From the NCBI GenBank assembly GCA_019426215.1, contig CM033395.1:20388569-20452568 (forward strand): 64,000 bases of DNA. The letters run 5' to 3'. Of this stretch, positions 22,171 through 34,637 are shown in pieces; position 1 is the stretch's first letter; every line of letters starts with the position of its first letter. A program made the position numbers and the translations under genes. The DNA comes from Buddleja alternifolia. Its lineage: Eukaryota > Streptophyta > Magnoliopsida > Lamiales > Scrophulariaceae. Under the pieces are notes generated by a model. That model searched no databases, had not been told where the DNA came from, and was given only the letters and a program-made list of their open reading frames with translations.

Positions 22171-25019
22171 TGTGATACCCGAGTTTTTTTTTAGTCGACT
22201 AATTACTATCTAAAGCATTAGGACATGACCTAGGATCTTAAACTTATGTTCAAGAGGGATATTATATTATACATCTTATGTAGCCTAAAGGAATAGAACC
22301 AAAATTTAACTAGACACTAGGAGAGAAGTTGAATTAGTAAATTGCCCAAATACACCAATAATTAGTAAATTCCACTTTCATTTCACATTAAATAATAAAA
22401 AAAAAAAAAAAGAAAAAAGAGAAGAAAAGTGGAGCACTACACGGTCACACACACCTATATATATAACATACCACCTTCAACCTTCATCATGTTTCTTTAT
22501 ACAAAGCAAAAGGGTCTCTTCAACCATTCTTCATCTCTTCATTTCAAGATAGATAGATATATATATATATATATAAATAAGTATATTGACTTCAACCTTC
22601 AACCCATCTTCACACTTGTTGGTAGCAATTAAAGGTAACTCTTAATCCCTTAGAACTTAGAACTTATATATTAGTAGGTAATGGTAAAGGCTAAGTTTAT
22701 TTTGAAAATGTTATTGCATGTGTCTTGGATGAGTAGATCTATGAGTTTTAAGCTTAAATTTACAATTTTTGTTAGCCAATCTAAAGGCTTAAATGAAGAA
22801 ATCACACATGCATGATAATTTTAAGTTGGGTCTATAAATCTGCAACTAATTTTGAAGAATTGTTTTCGAGACAAGGAAACTTTATTTGAGTTCACACATT
22901 TTACTGTGTATGTTACTGCATGTCTGAAATAGCTCTGGAATTTTCTGAGATTTTTGGAGTTTTAATGTGAATTGTGGAAATTGTTAAGTATAGGCTGCCA
23001 GAAGCCTCACGGGATTTCGAAAATGTTTGTTTGAGACATCATTTGGGGCTTTTACCAACTTCATTTTGGTTTCAAAATTTTACAGGGGATAACCATATGT
23101 ATTGGGGTTATTGTGTATGCAATTGGGGCTTATTTGAGTAAATTATGATTTTATATGAATTTTTAAAGTGGTATTGCCCAGTAAAAATTGAACCCAATTT
23201 TACTTCGGTTTTGAGTAAAATAGCCACATTTCAAGTGACCATTTACCTTTGAAAAATTTATCTAAGGTCTTTTAACAAATTTAGAACATTTATGGAAATC
23301 GTTTTACCCACAATTATTGAGTTTATGATTTTTAACAATTCATACACTAAAACTGCACAAATCTGTTTTTATGCCTCTTATCGACCTTTTGGGGAAGATT
23401 GAAATTAAGCCTAGTTTTCATTAAGGTAACTTGTTGTGCATGTTGGTATAGTTATTAGGACCTCATAGACTACCCCGGGTAGACTTTAGACGAGTTAGAA
23501 AATGAGCTTATGATATAATTTCGCTTAGCAGGTGTTGTCGGTGAGACGAACGAGGACAACGCCGTATAAACTTGGACGTAGAGTGAGTGCCTCTCAAAAT
23601 TATAGTTATATGTCTTTCAAAACTGGAAGGAGCACGTCGTATATATATCTATATACTTTCATCATGCTTTCAATACTTCACATGAAAATGAATTTCAACA
23701 CTTTCAAGTCAAATCATGGACTCAATTTGCATTAACCATGTCTTGGCACGTTTCAAAGACATATCTTGCGAGAATAATTTTCCAGGCAGGTTTTGTGAAA
23801 ATGATTCCAAGAAAACATTCTTTTAATGAAATTCTGGAAAAAAAAAATATATTCGCTCGATTCAATATTCCTTCGTGAGCCAAAACGCTTCATTTAATCA
23901 TTCGTGACATACATGATTGCATACTGGTTTCAAATGCATATTTTGCAAGCATGATTTCAAAATAAACACCGGTTTTTATGGATTCGTGGAAGTACTCCAT
24001 CATTTGGTTCTTGTATCATGATCATTTGTCGTGATGGTGTTCTTGTGACATGTTTCATCTTGCGTGGTTGTGTTGGGCCCAAGGTCGGGCGATGGATAGG
24101 GCAGGGTTCGGCCGGTCAAGCATGGGCTTGCGGTCTTAAACAGTTCCCGTTATCCACGTCCAGATCCATGCATCTAGGACGGAGTGCTCTGAGGGTGCAT
24201 GGGTCATTTATCGTGTGGCATATTCCGGATATGACCAAATCGGGCATCGCGAGCCTGCGTGGGGAGGTATAAGGTGATGGCTTTTAAGCCGCATGTTCAG
24301 GGGTGATAAGGAAGAAGCAGAGGGACCCAAAGTGCTATGGGTAAATCATCGGACGCGATAGTATTGCTAACATGGCCCCCTACTGCTTAAGCGTGACGTG
24401 TACGTGTTACTTAAACATGTCTTGTACATGATACTTGCATTGAGTCTGGTACATGATACTTGCATTGAGTCTTGTACATGACACTTGCATTGAGTCTTGT
24501 ACGTGGTACTTACATTGACTGCACACTTTTAAAAATGCATGTTTTAAAACTTTATCGTATGTATACTAAGATCCTGGTGTCATACCAGCTACTACTTGAA
24601 CGCAAATGTCATTCTTACTCGCCTTTTTAATGAGCGTTTGAAAAATAGAAACTATTATTGTTTTCACCTTATTAATTTATCACTTTGGGGTCTAAAAACT
24701 ATTTTAAGCACCTTTCACACGTACACTGGCGCTCACTAAGCCTTTGCTTATGTACTTCACTTCTTCCTTCCAGTTATAGGCAAGTCGAGAAGTGAAACTA
24801 GCTTGAAGGATCGGAGTATAAACTCGGACTATCCTAGAGGTGAATGATGTAGATTGACTCATGTATATTAAGTTCGCATAGCTATTTAGTTGATGTATTG
24901 GGGTTGTGACCCGATAAGATGAATTGTTTAATTGTGTCCAGAATTTGGTTTGTACTTCTGTAAGGATAGGATAACGCTTTCGTGTTGGATTCTTTAGGAT
25001 TAAATTTGAGGGCGTTACA
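22171..25019 (+). repeat. 5' LTR of chromovirus D
   Basis: The 2849-bp LTR contains a TA/GATA microsatellite at about 22549-22575 that is 16 bp shorter than in the 3' copy, a CTATATATATAAC TATA-like site near 22453, and a 4 x 25-bp tandem repeat at 24421-24520. The 67-aa and 84-aa frames (23532-23735 and 24018-24272) recur identically or nearly so in the other LTR and are not genes. Confidence 0.92.
24421..24520 (+). repeat. 25-bp x 4 tandem repeat in LTR D
   Basis: Four copies of a CTTGTACATGATACTTGCATTGAGT-type unit occur with few changes. An identical array is at 31051-31150 in the other LTR. The last copy is the most diverged. Confidence 0.9.
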
Positions 25020-25021
25020 GA

Positions 25022-25033
25022 TGGTATCAGAGC
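25022..25033 (+). other. Primer-binding site of chromovirus D
   Basis: A perfect TGGTATCAGAGC (initiator tRNA-Met complement) lies 2 nt after the LTR, as usual for plant chromoviruses. Confidence 0.88.
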
Positions 25034-25539
25034 TTGGGCTAGTGCCTGAGCTATTCCGGGATAGGTTCCTCGAACCGTGGTTTTAGGTATTAAGTGAGAG
25101 TTCGATATGATAATAAGGTTGGAGATATAGTGTTCCAGTACTTAAATTGTGACAAACCATTGTTTGGGCGGCCGACCAAGCGATGATTGATTACAATTGT
25201 AGGACTGAGCTAGGAACGTGTCTAGAATAAAACACTATAGGTGCTTTGATTGCAAAGAGACACTTGAGTCGGAAAAAGTGTAATAGAATGAAAGATGAAT
25301 ATTCTTGTGAACAAGAGGAATTACATTAATTACTCAACCTCCTAGTTATGAGAAAGCGAGTGGGAAATTAGCTTTCATGTAGTTTATTGAGTACAGTGAT
25401 AGTTTATTGATATTACAGAATAATTTTTGGATGTGATACAGGAAAGGTGATTATAAATGACTATTTTAATTTTTGATCGTACTATAAAAGTTAACTTAGA
25501 AGTTACTACACGAAAGGATAGTGGCATGGTTATGGATTC
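25034..25539 (+). other. Gag-position sequence of D without recognisable gag
   Basis: About 0.5 kb separates the PBS from the first protease traces. A complete Tekay element would carry a long gag here. I see no gag motif or zinc knuckle, only frame-broken sequence, so gag is deleted or unrecognisable. Confidence 0.5.
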
Positions 25540-28500
25540 AGTGATTTAAGTCCAGTAACATAATGATTAGTGGAAAATCTTTTACAACTGGTCTTATAGT
25601 GCTACCTATACAAGAGTAAGACATTATTCTAGAAATGGATTAGTTGTCTTATCATCATGCCCAATAGATTATCTTACAAGGTTGTTAAGTTTTGTGCATC
25701 TGGTAAGTCGATTACAGATCTAGCAGGGAACACAAGGATTGCTTCAGCACCTAACATTTCAGTTGTTATGGCGTAAAGGACACTTTGGAAAGAAAGGGAA
25801 GACTATTTAGCTTCCATGATTAACAAGACAAAAGATAAAGTGAATATTAAATAAGTATTTGTAGTTCCTAAATTTTAATCTCTTTACCAACAGATAGGGA
25901 AGGGCGTTCGCCATCGAGCGTTTACTCGGAACTACCCCAATATAAAGAAAGCTTAGCTATTAAAGTTGTGGAGATAGGATTTATTGAACCTAATACGTCT
26001 CTGTGGAGAGCTCTAGTGTTATTTGGCAAGAAGAAAGACAGATCATTAGGGTTAGATGTAGAATACCGGGGGTTAAATAGTGTAACCATCAAGAACAAGT
26101 ATCCTCTTCCACGAATTAAAGAATTGTTTGACCAACTCCAAGGAGCTACGTTATATTCTAAGTTTGATTTGCAACAAAGATATGATCAATTAAGAATTAG
26201 CAATGAAGATGAACTTAAGACCGCTTTCCAAACAAGATACGGACAATATGAGTTTGTTGAAATGCCAGTTGGATTGACCAATACCCCCAACAACCCTTAT
26301 GGATATTATGCATAGTATATTACCTTCTAATTTGGATCACTTGCGGTGATATTTATAAACGACATCATTGTCTATATCTAAGACCAAAGAAAATCATGAA
26401 CGACACTTAAGGATTGTATTGGCAGTCTTAAGAGACAACAAGCTCTACGTGAAATTTAGCAAGTGTGAGTTTGGGTTAACTAAGGTTGCCTTCTTAGGTC
26501 ATGTGATTATGGGTAATGGAATCTATGTCGACCCCTCGAAGGTAGAATCTATTGTGGAATGGAAAAGACCTGAGAATGCCACAAAAAAAAAAAAAAAAAA
26601 AAAACTTTCTCGGATTAGCAGGATACTATCGGAGATTTGTCAAGGATTTCTCTAAGATAGCAGGACATTTATCTTAACTAACTCAAAGGAAGATGAAGTT
26701 GAATAGAATGATGAGTCTAAGTCAAGCTTCCAAGAGTTAGAGAAAAGGCTCACAACAACGCATTTTAGAACTTCCTAATGGAAATGATAATTTTGGAGTT
26801 ACGGTGATGTCTCTAAGGAGGGACTGGATGTATGCTTATGCAAAATAGTAAAGAGATAGCGTATGTATAGCGTAAACACAAACCCTACGAATAGAACTAC
26901 CCAACCCATGATTTGGCAGTAGCCTCCATTATTTCTGAAATAACAAAGTGGAGACATTACTTATATGGAGCATCATACCGACCACAAAAGTTTTAAGTAT
27001 CTATTCTCTCAAAAAGAGTTGAATTTGAGACAAACAAAGAGAATGAAACTTCTTGGAGACTACAAGTGTTCAATCCAAACCCATCTTAGAAAATCTAATG
27101 TAGAAGCAGATGCTTTAAGTCAGAAAATGAGTGTTGCAAGATTAATGGATAACGGATGGAGGATGTGGAAGGATGTGAAGTTTTGGAATACAAAAGAATT
27201 TGGATTACACATCTTGTGTGCTACTATCAAAGTAGAACCCAATGTTCTTGGATCAAAGTTGCACTGGAGAAAGATCTATATTCAAGAACTTAAGAGAGAA
27301 GACCCTTCAAGAAATATAGGCGTGAATTTCATATCTGGGAAGACGACCTGATATAGTTTAAAATAGGGTGTATGTACCAAATGACACTAGTGTGAAGAAG
27401 GTTATACTTGATGAAGCTCGTCGCTTGAAAAAGACCATATATCTTGGCAGTAATGAGATGCATAAGGAATTAAGGAATATTACTGGTTAGTCAATCTGAA
27501 CAGCCAAGTCACTAATTATGTCTCACGATGCTTTGCATGTCAACAAGTGAAATCAAAACATCAAACCTTAACGATCTCCTGGACTCTTACAACCTTTTAA
27601 AAAAAAAAAAATACCGGAATGGAAAGGTGAATATCTAACAGTGAACTTTATAATTGATTTGCCCCAAGCTACAAGTGGCCATGATTCTATTGGGATAATT
27701 GTGGATGGGCTCACAAAATGAGCTCATTTCTTGACCGTCCGGGAGGTAGAACCTCTCTAAGTTAGCTTGATGGTACGTTAAGGAAATTGTGAGACGGCAT
27801 GGTGTTTCAGTTAACCTTGTCCTTAGTAGAATCCAGAGATCCATACCATTGAGCAGTGGTTCCTCTCATTCCTCTCACAATTTTGGAAAAGCATACATGT
27901 TGCATTGGAAACTAAGCTAGTCATTAGCATGACAACTTATCCTCAGTCGGATGGACAATTTGAGATAGTAATTCAAATACTAGAAGACATGTTGCGAGCA
28001 TGTGTTTTGGATTTAAAGGAAATTGGGCTCAATACTTAGCCTTAGCAGAATTTGCTTATAACAATAGCTATCAGGCCACAATTGGAATGGCACCATATGA
28101 AGCCTTATATGGGAGAAAGTGCAGGTCCCCAATTCGTTGGGAAGTTGGAGATACATGGATTCCTAAGAGGAAAAATCAGGGACAAACAACGTTCCCACAA
28201 ATGAAATTGCTGCAAGAAGCTATAGATAAAATCCAAATTGTCCAGGAACGAATGAAAGCTGCACAGAGTCGTCAGAAGAGTTACGCTGATCAAAGAAGAA
28301 AAGACTTAGAATTTTTCGTCAGAGATGAGGCTTTCTTGCGGCTATCTCCTCGGAGGGGCATCATTCAACCTAAGAAAGGTGGAAAGTTAAGTCTTAGATT
28401 TGTTGGACCTTTCAAGATCTTGGAAAGAGTTGGAAAAGTAGCATATCGACTGGCACCCTCACTAGCACTCTCTGGTTTGCACGATGTCTTTCACGTAAGC

Positions 28501-28580
28501 AGGTTAAAGAAATACCGACCCGATCCTGAACATGTACTCAAGGTGGATGCAATACTAATTCAGAACAATTTGACTTATGA
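25540..28580 (+). pseudogene. Gypsy pol relic of D (protease, RT, RNase H, integrase)
   Basis: In order: protease tail (a LIVLP...DIILEMDWL block near 25590-25650); RT ([21 protein letters not shown], about 26100-26165, and the [19 protein letters not shown] block); an active-site region reading IFINDI in place of the family's ...DD (about 26350-26367); RNase H (TDHKSFKYLFSQKELNLRQ, about 26975-27030); integrase (GHDSIGIIVDGLTK, about 27680); and AEFAYNNSYQATIGMAPYEAL...GRKCRSPIRW (about 28030-28140). Stops and frameshifts recur. Pure A runs lie at about 26582-26602, 27600-27611 and 28579-28592, and the frame is lost around the first two. Confidence 0.85.
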
Positions 28581-28774
28581 AAAAAAAAAAAAAACCGATA
28601 AAGATTGTGGACAAGAAAGTGCGTGAGCTACGGACTAAAACCATCCCAATGGTAAAGGTGTTATGGAAAAATCACGACAATCTAGAAGAAGCAACTTGGG
28701 AAACCGAGGATTACATGCGAAGACACTACCCGGAATTGTTCTCAGGTGAGAATTTGGGGACGAAATTCTTTTAA
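28580..28774 (+). pseudogene. Chromodomain-like C-terminus of D integrase
   Basis: The last 60 or so codons read PIKIVDKKVRELR..., then TIPMVKVLWKNHDNLEEATW and ETEDYMRRHYPELF. This is the chromodomain-type tail of Tekay/Reina integrases, with the VLW..H...EATWE core. It is out of frame with the preceding 208-aa integrase piece (28000-28626) because of the A run at about 28579-28592. In this family the tail is thought to bind methylated histone H3 and guide integration into heterochromatin. Confidence 0.8.
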
Positions 28775-28785
28775 GGAGGGGAGAA
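28773..28785 (+). other. Polypurine tract of D
   Basis: AAGGAGGGGAGAA lies directly before the 3' LTR at 28786. Confidence 0.85.
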
Positions 28786-29168
28786 TGTGATACCCGAGTT
28801 TTTTTTAGTCGACTAATTACTATCTAAAGCATTAGGACATGACCTAGGATCTTAAACTTATGTTCAAGAGGGATATTATATTATACATCTTATGTAGCCT
28901 AAAGGAATAGAACCAAAATTTAACTAGACACTAGGAGAGAAGTTGAATTAGTAAATTGCCCAAATACACCAATAATTAGTAAATTCCACTTTCATTTCAC
29001 ATTAAATAATAAAAAATAAAAAAAAGAAAAAAGAGAAGAAAAGTGGAGCACTACACGGTCACACACACCTATATATATAACATACCACCTTCAACCTTCA
29101 TCATGTTTCTTTATACAAAGCAAAAGGGTCTCTTCAACCATTCTTCATCTCTTCATTTCAAGATAGAT

Positions 29169-29210
<42 letters not shown>

Positions 29211-31649
29211 GTATATTGACTTCAACCTTCAACCCATCTTCACACTTGTTGGTAGCAATTAAAGGTAACTCTTAATCCCTTAGAACTTAGAACTTATATA
29301 TTAGTAGGTAATGGTAAAGGCTAAGTTTATTTTGAAAATGTTATTGCATGTGTCTTGGATGAGTAGATCTATGAGTTTTAAGCTTAAATTTACAATTTTT
29401 GTTAGCCAATCTAAAGGCTTAAATGAAGAAATCACACATGCATGATAATTTTAAGTTGGGTCTATAAATCTGCAACTAATTTTGAAGAATTGTTTTCGAG
29501 ACAAGGAAACTTTATTTGAGTTCACACATTTTACTGTGTATGTTACTGCATGTCTGAAATAGCTCTGGAATTTTCTGAGATTTTTGGAGTTTTAATGTGA
29601 ATTGTGGAAATTGTTAAGTATAGGCTGCCAGAAGCCTCACGGGATTTCGAAAATGTTTGTTTGAGACATCATTTGGGGCTTTTACCAACTTCATTTTGGT
29701 TTCAAAATTTTATAGGGGATAACCATATGTATTGGGGTTATTGTGTATGCAATTGGGGCTTATTTGAGTAAATTATGATTTTATATGAATTTTTAAATTG
29801 GTATTGCCCAGTAAAAATTGAACCCAATTTTACTTCGGTTTTGAGTAAAATAGCCACATTTCAAGTGACCATTTACCTTTGAAAAATTTATCTAAGGTCT
29901 TTTAACAAATTTAGAACATTTATGGAAATCGTTTTACCCACAATTATTGAGTTTATGATTTTTAACAGTTCATACACTAAAACTGCACAAATCTGTTTTT
30001 ATGCCTCTTATCGACCTTTTGGGGAAGATTGAAATTAAGCCTAGTTTTCATTAAGGTAACTTGTTGTGCATGTTGGTATAGTTATTAGGACCTCATAGAC
30101 TACCCCGGGTAGACTTTAGACGAGTTAGAAAATGAGCTTATGATATAATTTCGCTTAGCAGGTGTTGTCGGTGAGACGAACGAGGACAACGCCGTATAAA
30201 CTTGGACGTAGAGTGAGTGCCTCTCAAAATTATAGTTATATGTCTTTCAAAACTGGAAGGAGCACGTCGTATATATATCTATATACTTTCATCATGCTTT
30301 CAATACTTCACATGAAAATGAATTTCAACATTTTCAAGTCAAATCATGGACTCAATTTGCATTAACCATTTCTTGGCACGTTTCAAAGACATATCTTGCG
30401 AGAATAATTTTCCAGGCAGGTTTTGTGAAAATGATTCCAAGAAAACATTCTTTTAATGAAATTCTGGAAAAAAAAAATATATTCGCTCGATTCAATATTC
30501 CTTCGTGAGCCAAAACGCTTCATTTAATCATTCGTGACATACATGATTGCATACTGGTTTCAAATGCATATTTTGCAAGCATGATTTCAAAATAAACACC
30601 GGTTTTTATGGATTCGTGGAAGTACTCCATCATTTGGTTCTTGTATCATGATCATTTGTCGTGATGGTGTTCTTGTGACATGTTTCATCTTGCGTGGTTG
30701 TGTTGGGCCCAAGGTCGGGCGATGGATAGGGCAGGGTTCGGCCGGTCAAGCATGGGCTTGCGGTCTTAAACAGTTCCCGTTATCCACGTCCAGATCCATG
30801 CATCTAGGACGGAGTGCTCTGAGGGTGCATGGGTCATTTATCGTGTGGCATATTCCGGATATGACCAAATCGGGCATCGCGAGCCTGCGTGGGGAGGTAT
30901 AAGGTGATGGCTTTTAAGCCGCATGTTCAGGGGTGATAAGGAAGAAGCAGAGGGACCCAAAGTGCTATGGGTAAATCATCGGACGCGATAGTATTGCTAA
31001 CATGGCCCCCTACTGCTTAAGCGTGACGTGTACGTGTTACTTAAACATGTCTTGTACATGATACTTGCATTGAGTCTGGTACATGATACTTGCATTGAGT
31101 CTTGTACATGACACTTGCATTGAGTCTTGTACGTGGTACTTACATTGACTGCACACTTTTAAAAATGCATGTTTTAAAACTTTATCGTATGTATACTAAG
31201 ATCCTGGTGTCATACCAGCTACTACTTGAACGCAAATGTCATTCTTACTCGCCTTTTTAATGAGCGTTTGAAAAATAGAAACTATTATTGTTTTCACCTT
31301 ATTAATTTATCACTTTGGGGTCTAAAAACTATTTTAAGCACCTTTCACACGTACACTGGCGCTCACTAAGCCTTTGCTTATGTACTTCACTTCTTCCTTC
31401 CAGTTATAGGCAAGTCGAGAAGTGAAACTAGCTTGAAGGATCGGAGTATAAACTCGGACTATCCTAGAGGTGAATGATGTAGATTGACTCATGTATATTA
31501 AGTTCGCATAGCTATTTAGTTGATGTATTGGGGTTGTGACCCGATAAGATGAATTGTTTAATTGTGTCCAGAATTTGGTTTGTACTTCTGTAAGGATAGG
31601 ATAACGCTTTCGTGTTGGATTCTTTAGGATTAAATTTGAGGGCGTTACA
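28786..31649 (+). repeat. 3' LTR of chromovirus D
   Basis: The 2864-bp LTR is almost identical to 22171-25019. The main difference is a longer TA tract at about 29170-29204. It is followed by TSD GCTAT (31650-31654). Confidence 0.92.
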
Positions 31650-31654
31650 GCTAT

Positions 31655-31905
31655 GCACTAGATTGGATGTGGCTTATGCACTTAGCATGACGAGCCATTT
31701 CCAGTCGAATCCAGGGAAGGACCACTGGACTACAGTGAAAGTGATCCTAAAGTACTTGAGGCGTGCTCAATATCTCTTTTGGTATACGGCGGAGGAAAAT
31801 TAGAATTGGAGTCTTACTCAGACTCTAGTTTTCAGCCGGACATAGATGATCTTAAATCAATATCAGGATATATGTCTATACTCAATGGAGAAGTTGTAAG
31901 CTAGA
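31655..31905 (+). pseudogene. Copia C RT/RNase H continuation after element D
   Basis: LDVAYALSMTSHFQSNPGKD continues the GSIMYAML segment that ends at 22170, so the join is exact to the codon block once D and one GCTAT are removed. LKYLRRAQYLFWY follows, then RNase H start pieces (SISGYMSILNGEVVS, after a frame change and stops). RNase H ends abruptly near 31900 and runs straight into the 3' LTR. Its C-terminal half and the PPT are deleted. Confidence 0.8.
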
Positions 31906-33125
31906 AGAGCCATTGTTATGTACCCAGCGAGCCATTGTTAAGGCTCTGACATCTTATATGTAAAACACTATGACAGTCTTGTTTTAAATATATTGAATGT
32001 CTCTTTCATGGTATGCTTCTTTATTGTCGATTACTTATGTTAGTATAGATAAAGATCCCATGGATTATATATGGTTAGGGGAGCAGTTGGGATATCTATG
32101 GAACACTCTCAAACGCCATCCTAAAACATATTCCAAGTCATAGAGACTATGAGATGTGGGATATCACTGGCCTCGTCAAGACCTGTTCATGTGCGTAACT
32201 CTTTGTTAGAGGTTGACCTATTGAATTGTTAATGGCTGGTGAGTCAATACATGCACGAAGATTCATACTTAGGAGAAGTGTAGAATTGAACGACCCCACA
32301 AGGATTCCTCGTCGGTGTTGTCGAACATGGAGTCCTTGGGTTTCATAGTGTGAGATTGGTCCTTAGACATGAGATGTCATTGGAAAGGGTACTATGCACT
32401 ATGCTTTAATATGCATGTGCACTCCAGGAAGTCACATGGCGTGTATGTTGGGTATAGTCTCATAGTACAATGGAACAAGTGACAGTCGTCAAGGGATTCA
32501 TCCAGGGTCAAGTACCCGACATTTTCTACGCTGTTGCGAGAATCTAAATGATCGATGAAAGCCTTTGATCAAAGAATTTATCTTATAAGAGGGATTGGTG
32601 GTCCCGGCTTAAAAGACTGGATCATTAGATGTCACAACACAGTCATAATTTCTAAGGTTATTAGGGTTTGACGGTCGCCACACCCTAGACCATAGACGAG
32701 AAACTGATGAAGGGATTTTACTCACATGACGATCGTAACTCGGATAGATTTGCTTTTCATTGTTGACATCTAGGAAGTCGTGGAAACGTTGCAAGACATC
32801 CATCCACGACCAATAGGTTCCTTGATTAATTTGGTGAAATTAATCCAAGTCCTAGTTAATGATTGAGAATAACTAATCTAGCATATAGAAGGACTTATTG
32901 CTACCTTGTTAATGAGCCTGAGAGGTCACACATATAACTTAGTGTAGTATCTATTGGCTAGTTAATTCTTAGTGAATTAATGGAGAGATTAGTTAAAAGG
33001 ATTTAATTAATCGGTAAAAGGAATTTATTGTGTGAGATTAATTAATGGTCTCATAATTTAATATTGAAATATTAAATTGGGAAAGACTAATTAATTATTT
33101 GATGAAAGAAAAATATATATATATT

Positions 33126-33206
33126 ATCCTGTTCACCAAGTTTATATATATATATATGTGTGTGTGTGTATAGCTATATATATATATATAAACTTGGTAA
33201 ACAGGA
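33126..33206. repeat. Inverted duplication (foldback) in element C 3' LTR
   Basis: The left arm ATCCTGTTCACCAAGTTTAT with a TA run (33126 to about 33157) is mirrored by a TA run with ATAAACTTGGTAAACAGGAT (to 33206), one mismatch outside the TA tracts, around a TG/TA microsatellite core. The following 33207-33257 is the reverse complement of 5' LTR sequence at about 16757-16815. The segment is therefore inverted relative to the 5' LTR and its end is also present in direct orientation. Confidence 0.8.
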
Positions 33207-33467
33207 TAAAATCTTTCCACCAATATCACATACACATACACACGTGCATGTATATAATATATATATATATGTATGTATCTCATAATATATTTAGCAGGAT
33301 CTTTTAATTGGTTAAGTTTGACTTATAAAAAAGGAAAGATCTTATAATTATATTGTTGAAGATATTGGATAGATATGGTATATTTGAGATCATCTCAAAT
33401 ATATGAAAATATCTAGTTAGTTGGAAAGGTGTCTAACTAATTAAGGAAGAGAATAAAAGAGAAAGGA

Positions 33468-33499
<32 letters not shown>

Positions 33500-33581
33500 T
33501 ACATATACATGCCTCTCATGAGATAGAGAGTAGGCGTGTGTGTGTGTGTGTATTTCCACTTTGGTGGACTCTATATTTATA

Positions 33582-34637
33582 GGGATAATTACACTGAGGG
33601 TCCTGAGGTATTGCCTAATTACAAAAAATATGCCCTACTTTAATAAATTACATTTAACATCCAAGGTTTTCATGTATTAATGTAAAAATAGATGGAAAGT
33701 AACAAAAGACCTAAATGCCCTTACTGGATTTTTTTTTTTTCAAAAAAGAAAAAAATTTAAAAAATGAAAAAAAGCTGAATTACCAAATTGCCCCTTTACA
33801 TCTCTATATTTACTTCTAATACCAATTTTAAAATAAAAAATTAAACTTAAAAGAAAAGTATATATATCTATATGTATATATGTATGTATCTTATCTTAGA
33901 AATTCGTTGTGTGTGAATGTGTGTGTGTGTGTGTGCGCGTGCGTGTAATAGTGTGTGTGTGTGTGTAATTGTGTGCGTGTAACAGTGTGTGTGTGACTGT
34001 GTGCGTGTGTGTTATTGTGTGTGTGAGTGCGTATTTTCGTGCGTGTATGTGTGTGAGGGTGGGGTGGGGGTGTGGAGAAGACGACACTATTCCCCACCTT
34101 TTTTTTTCATTTTTCCTTTTCTTTTTTATTTAATTTATAAAGTAATTTATTTTAGAAATGATTAAAATACATTTTTTTTAAGTTTATTTGTAAATTTCAT
34201 AAATTAATTTAAAATATAATTTTTTTTAAATTATATAAACTATTATATATTAATTTAATTAAAAGATTAAAATGATATTACACATATTTTTTTTTCTTAT
34301 TTTATAATTTTAATAATTTATATTCTTTTTTATTTTGTTGAAAGTAATTTTTAATTATAAATAATTATTTGTATACTTTACATACACAACATTACATATA
34401 ACACTTGTACTTTTACAAAACATTACAAATAACACCAAAAGGGTATAATTGTCCTAGAAAAGTCAAGGACATTTTCAGAAGTTCACCGAAAAATTTAACG
34501 GCGTCGTATTGAAACCCTAACGGATGGTGTTGAATGTTAGACAGAATAAACGGAAAGGATGTTAAATGTAATTTATTGAACTAAGGGTATTTTTTGTAAT
34601 TTAGCAATATCTTAGAGGTACCCAGTGTAATTATCCC
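33582..34637. mobile_element. MULE-like MITE (1056 bp) with about 10-bp TSD
   Basis: Long TIRs of about 80 bp start GGGATAATTACACTG at both ends and end in TTACATTTAACATCC (right end read as reverse complement). The TSD is TATATTTATA (33572-33581) and TATATGTATA (34638-34647), 9 of 10 matching. The 5' LTR of the same element, at about 17123-17138, is the empty site. The interior is AT-rich with a (GT)n microsatellite and no ORF. Its terminal GGGATAAT matches the MITE at 4460, but the rest differs. Confidence 0.85.
33908..34060 (+). repeat. Interrupted (GT)n microsatellite
   Basis: Runs of GT are interrupted by GC, AA and GA steps, giving the artefactual His/Thr-rich frames on the minus strand (33891-34097), which are not genes. 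Confidence 0.9.

Larger units (their letters stand above)
22171..31649 (+). mobile_element. Tekay/Del-like chromovirus (Ty3/gypsy) D, young but defective
   Basis: The 9479-bp element has LTRs of 2849 bp (22171-25019) and 2864 bp (28786-31649), starting TGTGATACCC and ending GGCGTTACA. It has the PBS TGGTATCAGAGC at 25022 and the PPT AAGGAGGGGAGAA. The TSD GCTAT is perfect (22166-22170 and 31650-31654). It inserted into the pol of copia C. The LTRs differ by only about six substitutions plus two length changes (eye count). Yet gag is absent or unrecognisable and pol has many frameshifts and stops. Long LTRs and a C-terminal chromodomain-like segment point to the Tekay (Del) clade. The clade call is from memory of family features. 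Confidence 0.88.

Noticed and set aside
23532..30902. Duplicated 67-aa and 84-aa ORFs (23532/30162 and 24018/30648)
   Set aside because: They lie at equivalent positions in the two chromovirus LTRs and are not genes.
33891..34097. His/Thr-rich minus-strand ORFs resembling metal-binding proteins
   Set aside because: They are translations of an interrupted (GT)n microsatellite inside a MITE.
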